From Tetrastigma voinierianum (taxonomy: Eukaryota; Streptophyta; Magnoliopsida; Vitales; Vitaceae), in the NCBI GenBank assembly GCA_016808115.1, contig JAEQBH010001144.1, positions 496,001 to 560,000 on the forward strand: 64,000 nt of DNA, given 5' to 3'. The position numbers and the translations under genes were made by a program. Below, in pieces: positions 34,934 to 46,739 of the stretch. Each line of letters opens with the position of its first letter. Positions within the stretch are counted from its first letter, which is position 1. The notes under the pieces are model-generated. The model did not search any database. It had not been told where the DNA came from and saw nothing but the letters and a program-made list of their open reading frames with translations.

Positions 34934-35400
34934 TTGGTCTGGGGAGCTTCACGCGGGCTCGCGATTTGCGGAAGCGGGGAGGCCGGACGCGGGCCGGCGG
35001 AGGACGAGGCCCACATGCGAGGGACGTCGAGTGCGGGGCGTGTCTACGCCATCCACTGCCGTATGAGTCGTAGTCCTGTTGATTATAGAATACGTTTTTC
35101 ATTATCTCGCCTATGGGTAAGAGTGTTATTCGATTCTGGTGCTTCGCATTCATTTATCACTGCATCAGTTGTGATAGTTGGGCTTAGAGGTTGAGGCCTT
35201 GGAGGAGCCCTTGTATGTGAGTTCTCCCCTAGGGATTGAGGCGAAATGGGATGATATCATCATGGTATGGTTGCGGGTTAAGAGTCTAGGGGACTCTACT
35301 CATATTGGACTTGAAGGATCATGGACATGTCGAGGAGTTCGACGTCATCCTGGGGATGGATGGGTGCTTGACTTATAGAGTGATTCCTTGATTGTGAGCA
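34934..35400 (+). pseudogene. Aspartic protease remnant of element B
   Basis: The open stretch 34934-35194 carries GTSSAGRVYAI, the usual text between the zinc knuckle and protease. It then has VLFDSGASHSFIT near 35125-35160 with the active-site Asp-Ser-Gly-Ala intact. Later frames give the equivalent of DVILGMDW near 35340-35365 and DCEHRR near 35390. It is the only protease in the window with a normal active-site motif, but it is frameshifted downstream. Confidence 0.88.
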
Positions 35401-35559
35401 TAGGAGGGTTTACTTTACGACGGGGGCATTCACTGATGTTGTATTTCAAGGAGACAAACCTTGATGAAATTTTGCCAGAATGATGTACAGTCTAAGTCGG
35501 GGATGGTTCTTGGGATTGGCTGCTGAAGCCTTACACTGAGACAAGGTGAGATGGACTTA

Positions 35560-36440
35560 GATCTACCTGGTATTGTGCGGTGTGGATGTTTTTCGGATGA
35601 GGCTCTGGGTTCGCCAAGTGAGGTTATAGACCGATCTCTGAGTTACCCTTTGGTACTTCACCCACATTTCATGGAATTCCCATGGGATGACACCGGTTGA
35701 GTTACGAGGCACAGGAGTCTGGCTACGAGCTCTTGGAACAAGGGTTCATTAGGCGAGACACTTCACCATGGGGGCGCTGGTTGTTGAGAAGAAGAAGGAC
35801 AAGACCCTTCAAGCGTACGTGATTACGAGACGGAGTGGAATAGGAGTTATGATCAAGAAATCGGTACCCGATCACGGAGGATTGACGATTTGTTTGATCG
35901 ATTAAGAATGTGAGCCTATTCAATTAGACCTTTGCCTTTGGTTACCATCGGCTAAGAGGTTAGAGATGGATATCCCTAAGATAGCGTTCGAGGGCGGCGT
36001 TATGGGCACTTTGAGTTTACGGTGATGCCCTTTGGATTGGCCAGATGTGCTAGCGGCATTAAATGCACCTCATGCATAGAGGTATTCCAATACTATTTGG
36101 ATCAGGTTGTCATAGTCTTGATGGATGACATCTTGATCTATTCGGTCAGTGGGAGCATAGGTATCACTTGGGGATCATTTTCACGATTTCGTGAGGGAAT
36201 CTATCTATTCGTACGGGGATTCGATAGTGTGCGAGGATTTTGGGCGTTTTGGCTTCTTGAGTGAGATTACGGGACACGTGGTGTTAACATCGGCGTGTGA
36301 TGCCAGGAAGGTCGAGGTCGTGATGAGTTACTTGGGAGGCCGGCGGTCGGTCTTTAGAATCTCGTGGTTTGTTTCTTGGGATTAATTTGGGTACTATAGG
36401 AGATTCATTGAGGATTTCTTCAGATTAATGCTTTTTATAG
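35560..36440 (+). pseudogene. Reverse transcriptase remnant of element B
   Basis: Motifs include ELRGTGVWLRALGTRVH-like text near 35700-35745, KKKDKTLQA near 35790, IPKIAFEGGVMGTLS near 35970-36015, MPFGLARCA near 36025 and VVIVLMDDILIYS near 36108-36148. The catalytic block therefore has Leu-Met-Asp-Asp where family members usually have Phe-Ile-Asp-Asp or Tyr-x-Asp-Asp. The tail near 36290-36330 encodes the DARKVEVVMSYL segment. Confidence 0.87.
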
Positions 36441-36930
36441 CGAGATGACCGGAAGGAGAGTGAGGTTGATTAGGATAATAGATGTGAGGAGGCATTCCGA
36501 GTTGAAGAGGAGACTTACTTAGGTCCCTATCGCGATAGTCCCGGTGGGGATAGGGGCTGCGATTGTGTTGTAACGTGCCTCGAGGGGCCCGGAGCGGGAT
36601 GTGTTTTAATGCGATCCGGGAGGGTAGTAGCTTATGATTTCCGTGGGTTCAGAAGAGTCTTGAGCGGGGCCACTACACCGACATGGAGTTGGTGGCGAAG
36701 TAGTCTTCGCCTTAAAGATTTGGCGCACTGCCTGTGGTGAGGAGTGCCAAAGTGTACTAAGACCACAAAAGTCGAATTATATTTTTCATAGAAGTAAGGA
36801 CCTCGATATAGGGCAGCGCAAATGGATGGAGTTCTGAAAGTTATGACCACTTTGCGTTACCACCTGGTAAGGCAAATGTAATGATGGCATGCACTGTTGA
36901 AAATCCAGAGGAGCATTGGCTGTGCCGGCC
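36440..36930 (+). pseudogene. RNase H remnant of element B
   Basis: Readable pieces: GCVLMRSGRVVAYDFRGF near 36598-36650, LKIWRTACGEEC near 36710-36745, RPQKSNYIFHRSKDL near 36757-36795 and RQRKWMEF near 36810-36835, followed by the KANV.M (ADALS equivalent) text near 36870. Order and spacing match gypsy RNase H. Catalytic residues are only partly kept. Confidence 0.85.
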
Positions 36931-37305
36931 GAGGAGTGGCGGATCTTCGAAGAGGCATGGGAAGGTTTACATTCGTCTGATTTATCTGGGCTCGAAGTGG
37001 TTAGGGGTTTAGTAGCTATCTGCGTCTCTTTTGAGCAAAAGTGTTAGATCGAGAGGGACAGCGAAGATAGTGTCCATTAGGGCCGGTACGGAGTCATGTA
37101 CAGGTGAGGGCTAGATGATCACGTAGATGAAGTCTTGGTATAGAGACGGAGTGGTGGTTTCCCAGGTTGACCGATTTGAGAGGAGATTCTCGAGGTTTCT
37201 TTGCTTTCGATTGCCTTTCATCAGTGTACCCAGTATTGCGGGATCTTAATCCCTTGAGTCCCTCTGCGCTGATGTCACGTGTACCTACTTGGTTTCGGGC
37301 TTGTT
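36931..37305 (+). pseudogene. Integrase N-terminal remnant of element B, part 1
   Basis: Linker text between RNase H and integrase, then the start of the zinc-binding domain near 37180-37230 in shifting frames (EILEVSLLSIAFHQCT, for the EE.H.S.....HPG pattern). The text breaks off at about 37305 where J begins. Confidence 0.55.
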
Positions 37306-39159
37306 TGGTATATTACAAAGCTAAGTAATGGAGTGCAAAGCCAAAACAGAGCTGAAATTAATATCATTTGAGGAGTAAAGTAGTGGCAAAACTACAGGTG
37401 AAGGGCAATAAAAAAGACATAAAACAATAAGTTTATACAAATATTAATTTGAAAGAGTTAAAAATGCAAAGGCCAAACATGGCCTTAACTCAAAATGGAT
37501 TAAAGTTAATTTAGGTACTAATTTTTTGTTAAGGCAATGTAGAAGGATCGATAGTCATAGGTTCCAAAGTTGATAATTAGGGTAGAATATCTAACTTGAT
37601 TTGTAAAAGAGGTGAAGATAAGTGAAATAATGAAAGGCTGCTTAAAAAAATGGGTTTAGGGAGCTAAACATGGCCTAGAGAGAGATATTTGGTTTAAGAC
37701 CAAATTTGGTCTCATTTGAGAGAACAAACCGTAAAGAAGAGAAGAGAAGGGGAGAAGAAGAAGAAGAGGAAGAGGAAGAGAAGAGAAGAAGCAAAGAAAA
37801 GCAAAAAGGTATGGAACTTTGTATAGATTTGTATGGATACATGTTTGTGGGTTGTGGGTTGTGAGCCTAACCTAAATGGATTCTTGTATGGAAATCATCA
37901 CAAATCCCTTTGATCTCTCTAGGGTTTTGTTAGAATTTCATCATAACCTTAGATTTCTTGAAATTAGAGTTGGTAAAACCCCATATGGAACAAGATGAGT
38001 ATGGAATCCTACCTTTGAGGTTGGATTCATGGTTAAATGGCAATTAATTGAGTTAGGGTTTAGAAAAAACCCTAACTAATCCTTGTGTTTGGAGTTGTGT
38101 ATGAGTTTATGACCCATATTAGAATGGTTTTGGGAGAGATTCATGGAAAGAAAGTTTTGAAGAAAGATATGTAATGAAAGATGAATTAAAGTAAAATTGA
38201 GATTACAAGATGAATTTGAGTGGATTTTGAAGTGTATAAGAGTATTGGAGTTGATTTGTGTAGCCAATCTATGAAGCGTGAAAAAAACCCACATTCTTGT
38301 GAGATTTAAGAAATTTATCTTTGATCTGAGTTAGAGTATGCGGTCACAGTAGTGTTACATTTTACATTTTGACCATTTCGTTCGTATTTAGGCATGTCTT
38401 GCAATTGCTGATCGATTTGAGTGATTTCGGTTTTACGATTTAAAAGTATACTTCAAAGCGAACCAACCATCTTGAAATATATTTTCCTTCAAATTCTGAT
38501 TATATGTAGCCTGAAAAAATTCACTCAAAGTAGGTATATTCGAAGCCAAATTTACAGTTACGTTTTTTAGAACATAGAGCAAAGTCAGGAGTTGTTTAGG
38601 ACATAAGTTGAGTTTCAGTGATCCGATTTGGGTGATTCTAGTTGGAGAAGAACCCTTAGCACCTTAGATTAAAAGTAGTACAAAGAATCATTGTCAAATA
38701 TGAAGATAAGATCCCAGAAAATGATAAAAGACAGCGGCTGCTGCTGCTGCTACTAGTGCTGTAAGTTGTTGATTTTTGTCACGACTTGCAACTTGCATAA
38801 CTCCTCCGTTAGGACTCCATTATGGGTATTATTGGACTCTATGGAAATCTCATTGAGTCTAGAATCTAACCATATTCTATTTGATGGCATTTGGTGCCCA
38901 TATCTTGTCTAAAATTGAATTGTTGTACGAGTGTGATCGCAGCTAAAGTTAATTGGAATACATGGTAAGAAAGGATGTAGATATAAACAAGAAATGCAAT
39001 ATCTATAGATATGTTCATGAAACATGAATGTGATATGGAAAATGAAAATGAATTGAAACATGAATAAGAACATGAAAGGAAATTTGTCATGAACAAATAA
39101 TGTGGTTAAGTTATATATGATTATTATCAGAAATATAACGAAAAGATAACAAATGATAG

Positions 39160-39530
39160 GAAATATGTGAATGAGTATATGAATGAGTATACGTGAATGA
39201 GTATATGAAATGAGCACATGAATGAGTATATGAATGAGTATATGAATGAGTATACATGAATGAGTATATGAAATGAGCAAGATGAGTATATGGGCCGGAA
39301 GTATACGTGAATGAATATGTGAATGAGTATACATGAATGAGTATATGAAATGAGCACATGAATAAGTATATGAATGAGTATATGAAATGAGCACATGAAT
39401 GAGTATAGAATGAGTATACGTGAATGAATATGTGAATGAGTATACATGAATGAGTATATGAATGAGTATACGTGAATGAATATGTGAATGAGTATACATG
39501 AATGAGTATATGAAATGAGCACATAGATGC
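39160..39530. repeat. Minisatellite in J (GAATGAGTATAC/T units)
   Basis: About 25 copies of a 12-13-base unit GAATGAGTATAT(G), with AATGAGCACAT variants spaced so as to give a higher-order pattern. All three minus-strand frames stay open across it (Tyr-Thr-His-Ser-rich), which is why long frames such as 38909-39793 appear. I do not regard them as genes. Confidence 0.85.
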
Positions 39531-39959
39531 AAAATTATATGAAATGAGTATATAGATGGTAATGAAATGATGCGTGGATGGAGTATATGAAATAAGTACA
39601 TAGATTGAATATATCTTTGAAGAATATAATCAGTGAATATGGAGGTGGTAAAATGTATGATATTTGAAAGCAGAATGAATGTAGTGATGATAGGCGGAGA
39701 TTCATCAAGCGAATCATTACGTAAATGTGAATCACGAAAGTGAAATGTGAATTGAAATGTGATATTGGCGGAATGAGATGTGAGTGACAACAAAATTAGG
39801 ATTAAATCGCCAGGAATCCGTCAGAAATGTGAATTAGTTGATATAATGGAATAAATCGCCTAACGGGATGCGCAAACGACATCAAAATCGCTGTTTGCCA
39901 GAAATTGTCGTGTCCCGCACTTGGCGGGATACGCGATAGGCGTCAGTCATGATGATCAT

Positions 39960-40260
39960 CTGCTTGTTGAAAAAATGTTCCACTTAAGCGAGGATGCACC
40001 AATCGACATCGTCATGATGGCGTATGGCATTTAATTGATACCACATATGTGGGTGCACCAAAAGCGACATCCGTCATGATGGGAGACCAGAATATCTTAA
40101 TACCATGTCGGGGTGCGAAGCTATATCGTCGTGACCAGGAACGAACTAAGTGATATTACACATGTCAGGTGCGCGAACAGCGTGCGTCATGATGGGAGAC
40201 CGAATGGTGATACCATAATGAGTGCACCAAAGCGGCATCCATCATGATGGGAACGAATTG
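39960..40260. repeat. Degenerate 55-65-base tandem repeat in J
   Basis: Four to five units, each with G(A/T)GCACCAAAGCGACAT(C), then CGTCATGATGG and GAGACC, at about 39985, 40053, 40115, 40171 and 40226. A looser version with GGGATACGCGATAGGCGTCA precedes at 39840-39950. Confidence 0.65.
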
Positions 40261-41585
40261 CCAGTAACAATAGAGCACATTAGAAGATGATAATAAATGA
40301 ATTCATTAAACGAATCCGTTGAAATGCTTGAATTGAATAGTCAAAGTGGAAATAACCAACATTGGCAGTGTAAAATGGTACATGTAATAATGCTTAAATC
40401 TCATAAATTGAATTATTGCATTGAAATTTGCATATTGTGATATGATAAATGATGTGTAAAAAAAAGCTATCGAAAATATTGAATAACATAAGTATATGTG
40501 GATATAAAAAGACATTATTGTATTAAATTTTGCTAAATGGCAAATGGAAACACCATAATGAAGTCTTATAAGTAATTAAAAATTACAAAATGGAATAACA
40601 CAAACAGCATGTTTTGAAGATAATTGAAAATGCTCCAAGGAGTAAACCCGGGCTGGGATTAGATCTGCTGACAGTGAAGGTCGAAGTTAAGTCATTATAA
40701 ATATTTGCTTTTGAAAGCTTGAGAACTAATAAAGACCAAAATGAGTGTTTTAGAAGATAATTGAAAATGTCGAGATAAACGAGACTCAGACTTAGATGCT
40801 CAGCAATTAACCAAGTGTGAGGATTCGGGTATGACACTTTAACGAAAAATTAATAAAATGATAATGACCGAATTCATGGTGTATGGGTCTATTCATTTTG
40901 TATCTCATATTTGACATGTTTTTGATATGTTCCGATTTATAATGTGTATGTAAGATATTCAGTTTTGTTTTGAATCTTGATCAGACCATGTCATACATGT
41001 AGAGATGAATTAAACTTTTATCAAGACATATAACCCTATAGATGATAATGAAGTGATAATGAGTATGGAACTGAAAAGGATAAAAACCTACATGTGTAAT
41101 ATGATTTGAGTTAAGTCACCTCTGATTAAACCGTTATATTCATAAGGAAAAGTAAATGTAAAAGGTGGCAATGATTATTGTTATTGGTCGTTCTTTGTTT
41201 TATATGTCCACTAAAGCGTAAATCTTGCACAGTGTTCAATCAGGTGTAGGTATTGAAGAGATAAAGAACAGGACCCATTCCGCACCCGATGCGGGCCATC
41301 TCGAGAGATAGGTGCTCACCCGGCAACGTTTCCAGCGATCTCGTGTTTGTATTAGACATATATATGTATAAGTGTTGTATAAGTAAATGGGACTTAATTA
41401 TATGTTTATAGATTTGATAGACCTCCGTTGGTAGTTCTTTGTATATGTAAACTGATTTATGGTTATTGCAAATTGTTTTAGTATACTACAGGTATAAGTT
41501 CGGCTACGAAAAAAAATAAAAGTAAGAGTCGAATTATATGGTCTCGCACCGAAAGCAGGTTCGGATCCGCGATTAGGTCGAACAC

Positions 41586-41845
41586 GGAATGAACATGACA
41601 AGCAAATGGGATGAAGATGCACGTAGGGACTGTGCGACGATGTCTCACGTGTCGGCGGAGTTGGGTTAAGGCACTGAGAGCGGTGGGATTCACTTCAGCC
41701 GTGGAAGTGGGCGAGTGGAAGTAAGTACGTCACGTGGGTGTGACCCACTTTCCACGGACACCACAAGGACACGATGCAGTATGGGTGATAGTGGACCGAA
41801 TCATGAAGTCGGCACATTTTCTAGTTGATTCGTGCCATAGTAAGG
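41586..41845 (+). pseudogene. Integrase remnant of element B, part 2 (zinc-binding end and core start)
   Basis: Text gives the CLTC-type second half of the zinc-binding domain near 41635-41660, then VGEWK near 41710 and HFPRTPQGHDAVWVIVDR near 41745-41805 with KSAHFL. This is the start of the integrase core. It lies between insertions J and H. Confidence 0.82.
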
Positions 41846-43275
41846 TGATCCGGAATCAACGAAATTTGTATCCTAAGTTATCCCTATTTGCTGTGGTCAA
41901 GCTACGAATTATGTGGTCTAGATTGAGAACATGGATGGGTTTTCTTCGTACAAATGATTTAAGTGAAGTAAAAATGGTGAATTTGGTTTGGTTTTGGGCT
42001 TGATAAAAGCAGGGGGAGGTTGATGGTTGTAGGCGAAATTTAAATAAATAAAATGTAAATAGAACTCCTTGAAGTGTTAGGCTGCGGGTTGGATTCACAG
42101 GAGCAGCCCCGAGGGGTTCCCAAGGGGTCTTTCTCTGCATTGGGAGGATGACATATATAGTCATTTCTGACAGGGATGCTCATTAGCTTTAAACCTAACC
42201 CAAAATATTTATCCTTTTGAAAATGGCATTTACTAAGCAGAGCGGTGGTCGCGACGGGAAGAACAATTTTCCTGAGTTCACTTTACAATGATTAATGAGG
42301 GTAACTAGTGCAAAATCTTCGGTGGATATAGCAATAAGCATCCTTGAACCTAGATGCCAAATAAAAGGTCATTCAAGGTGAATCTAGGGGATCCCAAACC
42401 TAGAGTTCAGAAACACAAGCGTGCATAGCTGCGTGGAGAGAACAAAGGAGACCTCTAGCGGCCTCGAATCCTGCCCCCAGTGACCTTCTTTGAGAGGAAG
42501 GGTTTTATGTGTCCTCCAAGTTGTCATCCTTGGAGGAGGGTGTTTGTAGAAAATAGAAAATAAAGGGAAAATGAAACGTGGGAAAGCGGGTGAAGCTTCC
42601 CCAAAATTGTGTGATGTGAAGTTGATGTTTACAAACCTTGACTCTAGCTTATATAGTGTCTTGACGAAATTACAAAACAAGCCAAAACATAAGTTATTAC
42701 CAAGGGAGGGCTTGAAGAGAGAAAAAGAGAAAGAAGAGAAGGAGAAGGTGGGAGAAGAGCCAAAGCGAGGTGGTTTTGAACACAAAAGCAGGAAGCGAAA
42801 TTTCGCTATGAGACGATTGATTTTGGCTATCATAGCGAAGAGTCGCTATGATAAGCGAAATTTATTTATCATGGCGAAAATAGCTGTCTTTGTAAAGAAG
42901 GTGAGAGATTTTAAGCTATGCACGTCTAATTTAAGCTATGTTAGCGAAAATTCAGCCTCTTGGCACTTTTCAGCCTTTGTTCCTCCTGACCCTTGTTCCA
43001 TTGCTCACCTTCATTCTTCTTCTATTTTACGCTCTTTGCATATGGTCAGCTGATCACGAGTGTTTGAGTTTGACTTCGAATTCTTCACGTTTGGATCGAC
43101 TCAACAATGGTAGCATGATTAACATAAAAACTACAAGAAGTGCCGCAATCGATCGATCAGAATGGTAAGGACAATAATAAATTAGTTCAATCAAACAATT
43201 AATTTGCACAAGAATGTGCTCAAAACCTATTAAAAATAGGGTTAAAAATACTTTTGGGTGCTAATGCTAGCAAAT
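41846..43275. mobile_element. Insertion H in integrase core of B: non-coding retroelement-like sequence
   Basis: It begins near GAATCAACGAAATTTGTATCC and continues with GTGGTCTAGATTGAGAACA and ATGGGTTTTCTTCGT. The same opening is found at 61978 (copy I). No PBS or coding motif. It probably ends after TTAAAAATACTTTTGGGTGC (43262). At 42717-42775 a purine-rich tract leads into a palindrome cluster. Its class is unknown. LTR-like DNA on either strand is possible. The open frame 42571-43053 runs through the purine tract and is not convincing. Confidence 0.55.
42790..42960. repeat. Palindrome cluster in H (AGCGAAATTTCGCT)
   Basis: A perfect 14-base palindrome AGCGAAATTTCGCT lies at 42794-42807. 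At 42830-42851 TCATAGCGA and TCGCTATGA form perfect 9-base arms around AGAG. Further half-sites follow: AAGCGAAATTTA (42853), CATGGCGAAAAT (42870) and TTAGCGAAAATT (42941). Confidence 0.85.
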
Positions 43276-43425
43276 CTGGATGAGCACTTCACATTGGAGA
43301 GATTCTGGGTTGTACATTTGAGAGATAGTCCGGCTACATGAAGTACTAGTATCCATAGTGTCGGATAAAGGACCCGGGTTCTGACGCTTTGAAAGAGTTT
43401 CCAAGGATGTGGACCTACAGCTGAC
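43276..43425 (+). pseudogene. Integrase core remnant of element B, part 3
   Basis: The text gives FTLERFW near 43290, then VSIVSDKGPGF near 43348-43382 (second core Asp region, family VSIVSDRDPRF), and breaks off at CTGAC, where element G inserted. Confidence 0.78.
43421..43425. repeat. Target site duplication of element G, left copy (CTGAC)
   Basis: CTGAC precedes the G 5' LTR start. It recurs at 52570-52574 directly after the 3' LTR end. Confidence 0.88.
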
Positions 43426-43719
43426 TGATTAGTGCATGAAAAGTCTTTATTTTGAGCCTATTCAGGAATAAGTTTGAGTCTTCAAAACTAATCATATGAA
43501 TTAGACCCAATTATCATGTCTGTCCTCTTAGTGCTTTTGATTTATTTTGGGGTGTTTTTGATAGTTTGCAGGTCTAGAGAACATCAATCATGGCTTTGGA
43601 GTTCCTCATTGATGTTGGAAGTGATGACATTTCATGATGGGTTTGGAGAAATTGAAGGCAAAGTGATGAGTAAAAAGTGCGAAAGTGATGCGATGGCAAG
43701 CGAGAGGAATGAGGAAAGC

Positions 43720-43890
43720 AGAATTTTCGCTAGGATTGCGAGAAAATTGCGCCAATCCTCGCAATTGTAATCCTAGCAATTCGTTAGCTAAGCAAAATTC
43801 TTTGTTCTAATGAAAGTTGGTCACTATCTCACAAAATTTGGCTATCTTGAAATTTTCGCTATCTTCTAACGAAATTTGCTGCATAAGCGT
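43720..43890. repeat. Stem-loop/palindrome cluster in the 5' LTR of G
   Basis: GCTAGGATT (43729-43737) pairs with AATCCTAGC (43769-43777). Inside it ATTGCGAG (43735-43742) can pair with CTCGCAAT (43759-43766). Further TTTTCGCTA and GCGAAATT half-sites follow to 43880. The 3' LTR has a strongly decayed version at about 51355-51510. The motif family (GCGAAATTTCGC) is the same as in insertion H. Confidence 0.75.
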
Positions 43891-44006
43891 AATTCTTTCA
43901 TTTAATGTTTTTGGTGTTTTGATTCTAGCGACCAGTTTTTGATAAAATTACCATTTGTCCCTAATTTCATATTTTAGAGTAATTTTGTCATTCACACCAT
44001 GGGGTT

Positions 44007-44018
44007 GGCTATATAGCC
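44007..44018 (+). promoter_or_regulatory. Candidate TATA box in the LTR of G
   Basis: GGCTATATAGCC is a perfect palindrome with a TATATA core, placed mid-LTR after an AT-rich stretch. The 3' LTR has GCTATATAAGCC at the matching position (about 51726). In plant LTRs the RNA start lies downstream of such a box. There is no direct evidence of transcription. Confidence 0.45.
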
Positions 44019-44861
44019 CTGTTTGTAAACCCTGGCAGACTTTTTTATTGTAATATATGGTTTCCATGGCTTTTCCATTTAGGGTTTATTTTGCTCTCTT
44101 CTCTCTCCTCTTCTTTTTCATTTTCTGACATAAACACTTTTATGAGGATGACAACTCAAGGGATGCTTGTAAGCCTCACTGCCTTGAAGAGGAGGGTTAC
44201 TAGCTTAGTTTTGGGGGCTCTTGCAAGGATTTGTCCTCATGCTTTGAATGTGCAGTCTTGCATTGTGGTTCCCGACTTTCCAATCTAGGGTTTAATGTCA
44301 TTTAATCTTTCCTTTGGTAAATACTTGCCTTGTACTTTAGGGTTGTGCATTCTTAATGTTTTAGATGCCAGCGATATCGCTAGATGTCATTCTGAGCCAT
44401 TGAAAAGAGGTTAAAGGCTAGGAGTTTTAAACTGAATGGGACTTTGAATGCATAATGCTTGGTTTTAACTCCAGTAGGGTGGTTCTAGGGTTAGGTTTTA
44501 TAGTAAACAAAGATCAGTTTAGCTTGACTATATGTCATTTGCCTAATGAAATAACCCGAGGACACTTCAATAGCCCGTGTTATCCATTTATTGAGCCTTC
44601 AAAGTTACCATTTCACTTTCATTTAAAAGCTATTCTGATTCTTGATGATTCAAACCACACTCACTTTATTTTTAACCAAATCAAAAATCCAAACAAATAG
44701 TCTCACCATTTTCCAGCAACGATCTGAATCATTAGGTAGGATGAAAACCCATCCGTGTTCGCTGAACCCATTTATCTTTCTTTGGTAGCCCGACTACAGC
44801 GATGGAAGAACCTCAGAAACAAATTTTGTTGATTGGTCGCCCTACCGTGGCGTGAATCAAA

Positions 44862-44881
44862 TGGGCGCCGTTGCGGGATGG
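44862..44881 (+). other. Primer-binding site of element G (Athila-type)
   Basis: TGGGCGCCGTTGCGGGATGG begins two bases after the LTR end. It resembles the Athila/Tat PBS signature TGGCGCCGTTGCCGGGGA, not the tRNA-Met site used by A, B and C. The primer tRNA is inferred, not tested. Confidence 0.75.
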
Positions 44882-45195
44882 TGCCAAACTACGTGTGATG
44901 AGTTGAGTGTGTACTTGTAATCCACATTGCAGAGTGTAGGTGACCCCTTTTAGGCCCTTTTTTGAATTTCTAGAACTGCTGTAAGCTACGGGTTTTCACT
45001 ACTTAGCCGATTCTTGCCACGGTTTAGTTCTGGAGTTGATTTTGTTTTAGCTAACCTTGACCTTTTTGGCAAGCTTGTTTGTGTTCTTTGCTGTGTTTGG
45101 GCACACGTGTAATAGGTGTTTATACCATTGGGATAGAACAACTGGGGTGGATTGAAGAATCGGTGCACCGAGTTAGTGGGTTGTGAAGTCGGTGT
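44882..45195 (+). other. Leader of element G
   Basis: Untranslated sequence between PBS and gag. I see no motif beyond general Athila-like layout. Confidence 0.55.
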
Positions 45196-45910
45196 ACACG
45201 AGTGGTGATCAAATGGATCCTCTACGAAGACAACAAAGTCGACATGGAGTACCCACGTGAATCAACGGCCTTAGATCAATGAGGATCACATACACCCTCT
45301 AGAGTTAGTGCTCCTTCTGCGTATCACTCACCTTAAGATGCAGCGGTGAGGACCCTACTTAGTGCCCTACTCCCCACATTTCATGAGTATGGAAAATGAA
45401 AACCCATACACCCATATAAGTGGTTGAGGAAGTATGCATGACCTTTAAGGAGAGATTACGATTGACATAGTTGACATGTGAAAGTGAGGCATTTCCATTG
45501 ACCCTGAGAATAAAGTAGGGTGGCTTAACTCGTACAGACCGGAATCATGGTGGAGTGGGGCGCAACGAGAATTTTTAAAGAAATTCTTTAGTGCCCACAA
45601 GACCAATAATTTGAAGGCAAATCTACACCTTTTCATTTTCGACAATGAGAGAGTTATACCAATCTTGGGAAGATTCATGGGACCATGAGTGCTTTGTCCA
45701 CATCATGGTTCGATACTTGGATGCTTGTAAACCCACTTCTATGGTGGCATGTCGCCAGCCATGGCGACTTTTGGAAACAATGTGTGGAGGAGACTTTGCA
45801 GGCAAGCATCAGGATAGGCCATGGATTTCTTGGATTATGTGGTTGAAACTTCAAGAGGTTGGGATGAGGCTACTGAGCCAGGGAGGTGGAGAAAATGAGG
45901 CCCTCGGCCA
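45196..45910 (+). pseudogene. Athila-type gag remnant of element G
   Basis: Near 45212 it starts MDPLRRQQSRHG. Then PTFHEYG and ENENPYTHI-like text at 45375-45425 give the Athila Gag pattern of a Thr-Phe-His-Gly region followed by Glu-Asn-Pro-Tyr-x-His-Ile. SWWSGA.REF and KKFFSAHKTNNLK lie at about 45545-45615. Pieces for CPHH and the METMCGGDF-like block lie at 45690-45800. Many stops and frame changes. Gag would form the particle. Confidence 0.8.
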
Positions 45911-46299
45911 ACCCTAGGGGAGGAATTTATACTTCGGAGGACATGGAAATGAAAGCAAGAATATCAGCCCTAGCTGAGGAAGGTGGAGCTAGAAGGGCAT
46001 CCATAATGCGATGCAGTGGCCCGAAATCACACCGAGCGATCCATGCATCAATTTCCAACCCTTTGCCATGAAGAGCATTGTCAATGGCCTTGATGAAGAG
46101 ATTTGATGTGAACTCTTACCAAATCTCAGTACAGTCAATACAGTACAACCTATTTTATAGTATTTTCTGAATTCCAATGGGAGAATCACCTAACCTCTTA
46201 TGGAAGCCGATCTCTTTTCTTATCTTTTTAATTTAGAACATACCAGTTTGTTCTCGTCTCAGCCACGACCACCACCATCCTCTTCTCTGTTAGACAAGC

Positions 46300-46730
46300 C
46301 ATCTTGAACTTGACAGGAGTGTTGGCGAATTTTATGGAGGAGCAAGGGGATCAATCTACAATTGGCATAAAGTTGACACTTTAGAAGCCATATTTGAAAC
46401 GAAAGAATAGATGGGCTTGAGAAACAATCTTAATCGGAAAATTAACAACATGCAATATTCAATCACAAAGATCAACAATTCTTGGAAGTACATAAAGAAG
46501 GAAGGTTTCCTTCCAAACATTATAAATCAAAGGGGTCCACGTAGGGTAGGTTCAAATCCCGACAATTCGGGGACCGGACAGTGAAAGTATCAATCCCTTT
46601 AAGAGTGGAAGAGAAATGAATCAACTGGCGCCCATGATTTAGAAACATGCAAGAGAAAAGGAAAGCTGAGCCTTTGAGAGGGTAATCATCGGTGAAGATA
46701 CGGTGAAAGAAAACAATGCCTCCATTTCCC
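46300..46730 (+). pseudogene. Linker between gag and protease of element G
   Basis: Text like MGLRNNLNRKINNMQYS near 46411 and KEGRFPSKHYKSKGS near 46497-46540 fits the Q-rich and FPSQ linker of Athila polyproteins. The coding frame is not continuous. Confidence 0.5.
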
Positions 46731-46739
46731 CCAAACATG

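Larger units (their letters stand above)
37306..41585 (+). mobile_element. Insertion J in integrase of B: long LTR related to that of element F
   Basis: Non-coding. It shares text with the minus-strand LTR of F: GGGTGATTCTAGTTGGAG then AAGAACCCTTAG (38627) against the reverse complement of 56935-56965; GTCAAATATGAAG then TAAGA (38693) against 56885-56905; and a GAAGAAGAAGAGGAAGAGG tract then CAAAAAGGTATGGAA (37750-37815) against 57675-57740. It is therefore probably a solo LTR of the F family or a decayed LTR pair. B's zinc-binding text resumes near 41585. Exact ends and target duplication are not resolved. Confidence 0.6.
43426..44859 (+). repeat. 5' LTR of element G
   Basis: It starts TGATTAGTGCATG and ends GGCGTGAATCA. 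It pairs with 51060-52569 through blocks such as CCTCTTAGTGCTTTTGATTT, ATGACATTTCATGATGGGTT and GAATCATT(A/C)GTAGGATGAAA. It contains a palindrome cluster (43720-43890) and a likely TATA box. Confidence 0.9.

Noticed and set aside
38909..39793. 294-codon open frame on the minus strand with overlapping 131- and 137-codon frames
   Set aside because: All three frames are open across a 12-13-base minisatellite and give only Tyr-Thr-His-Ser-rich repeats. This is a repeat artefact.
42571..43053. 160-codon plus-strand frame in insertion H
   Set aside because: It runs through a purine-rich Lys-Glu tract and the palindrome cluster. No homologous motif, and copy I does not keep it.
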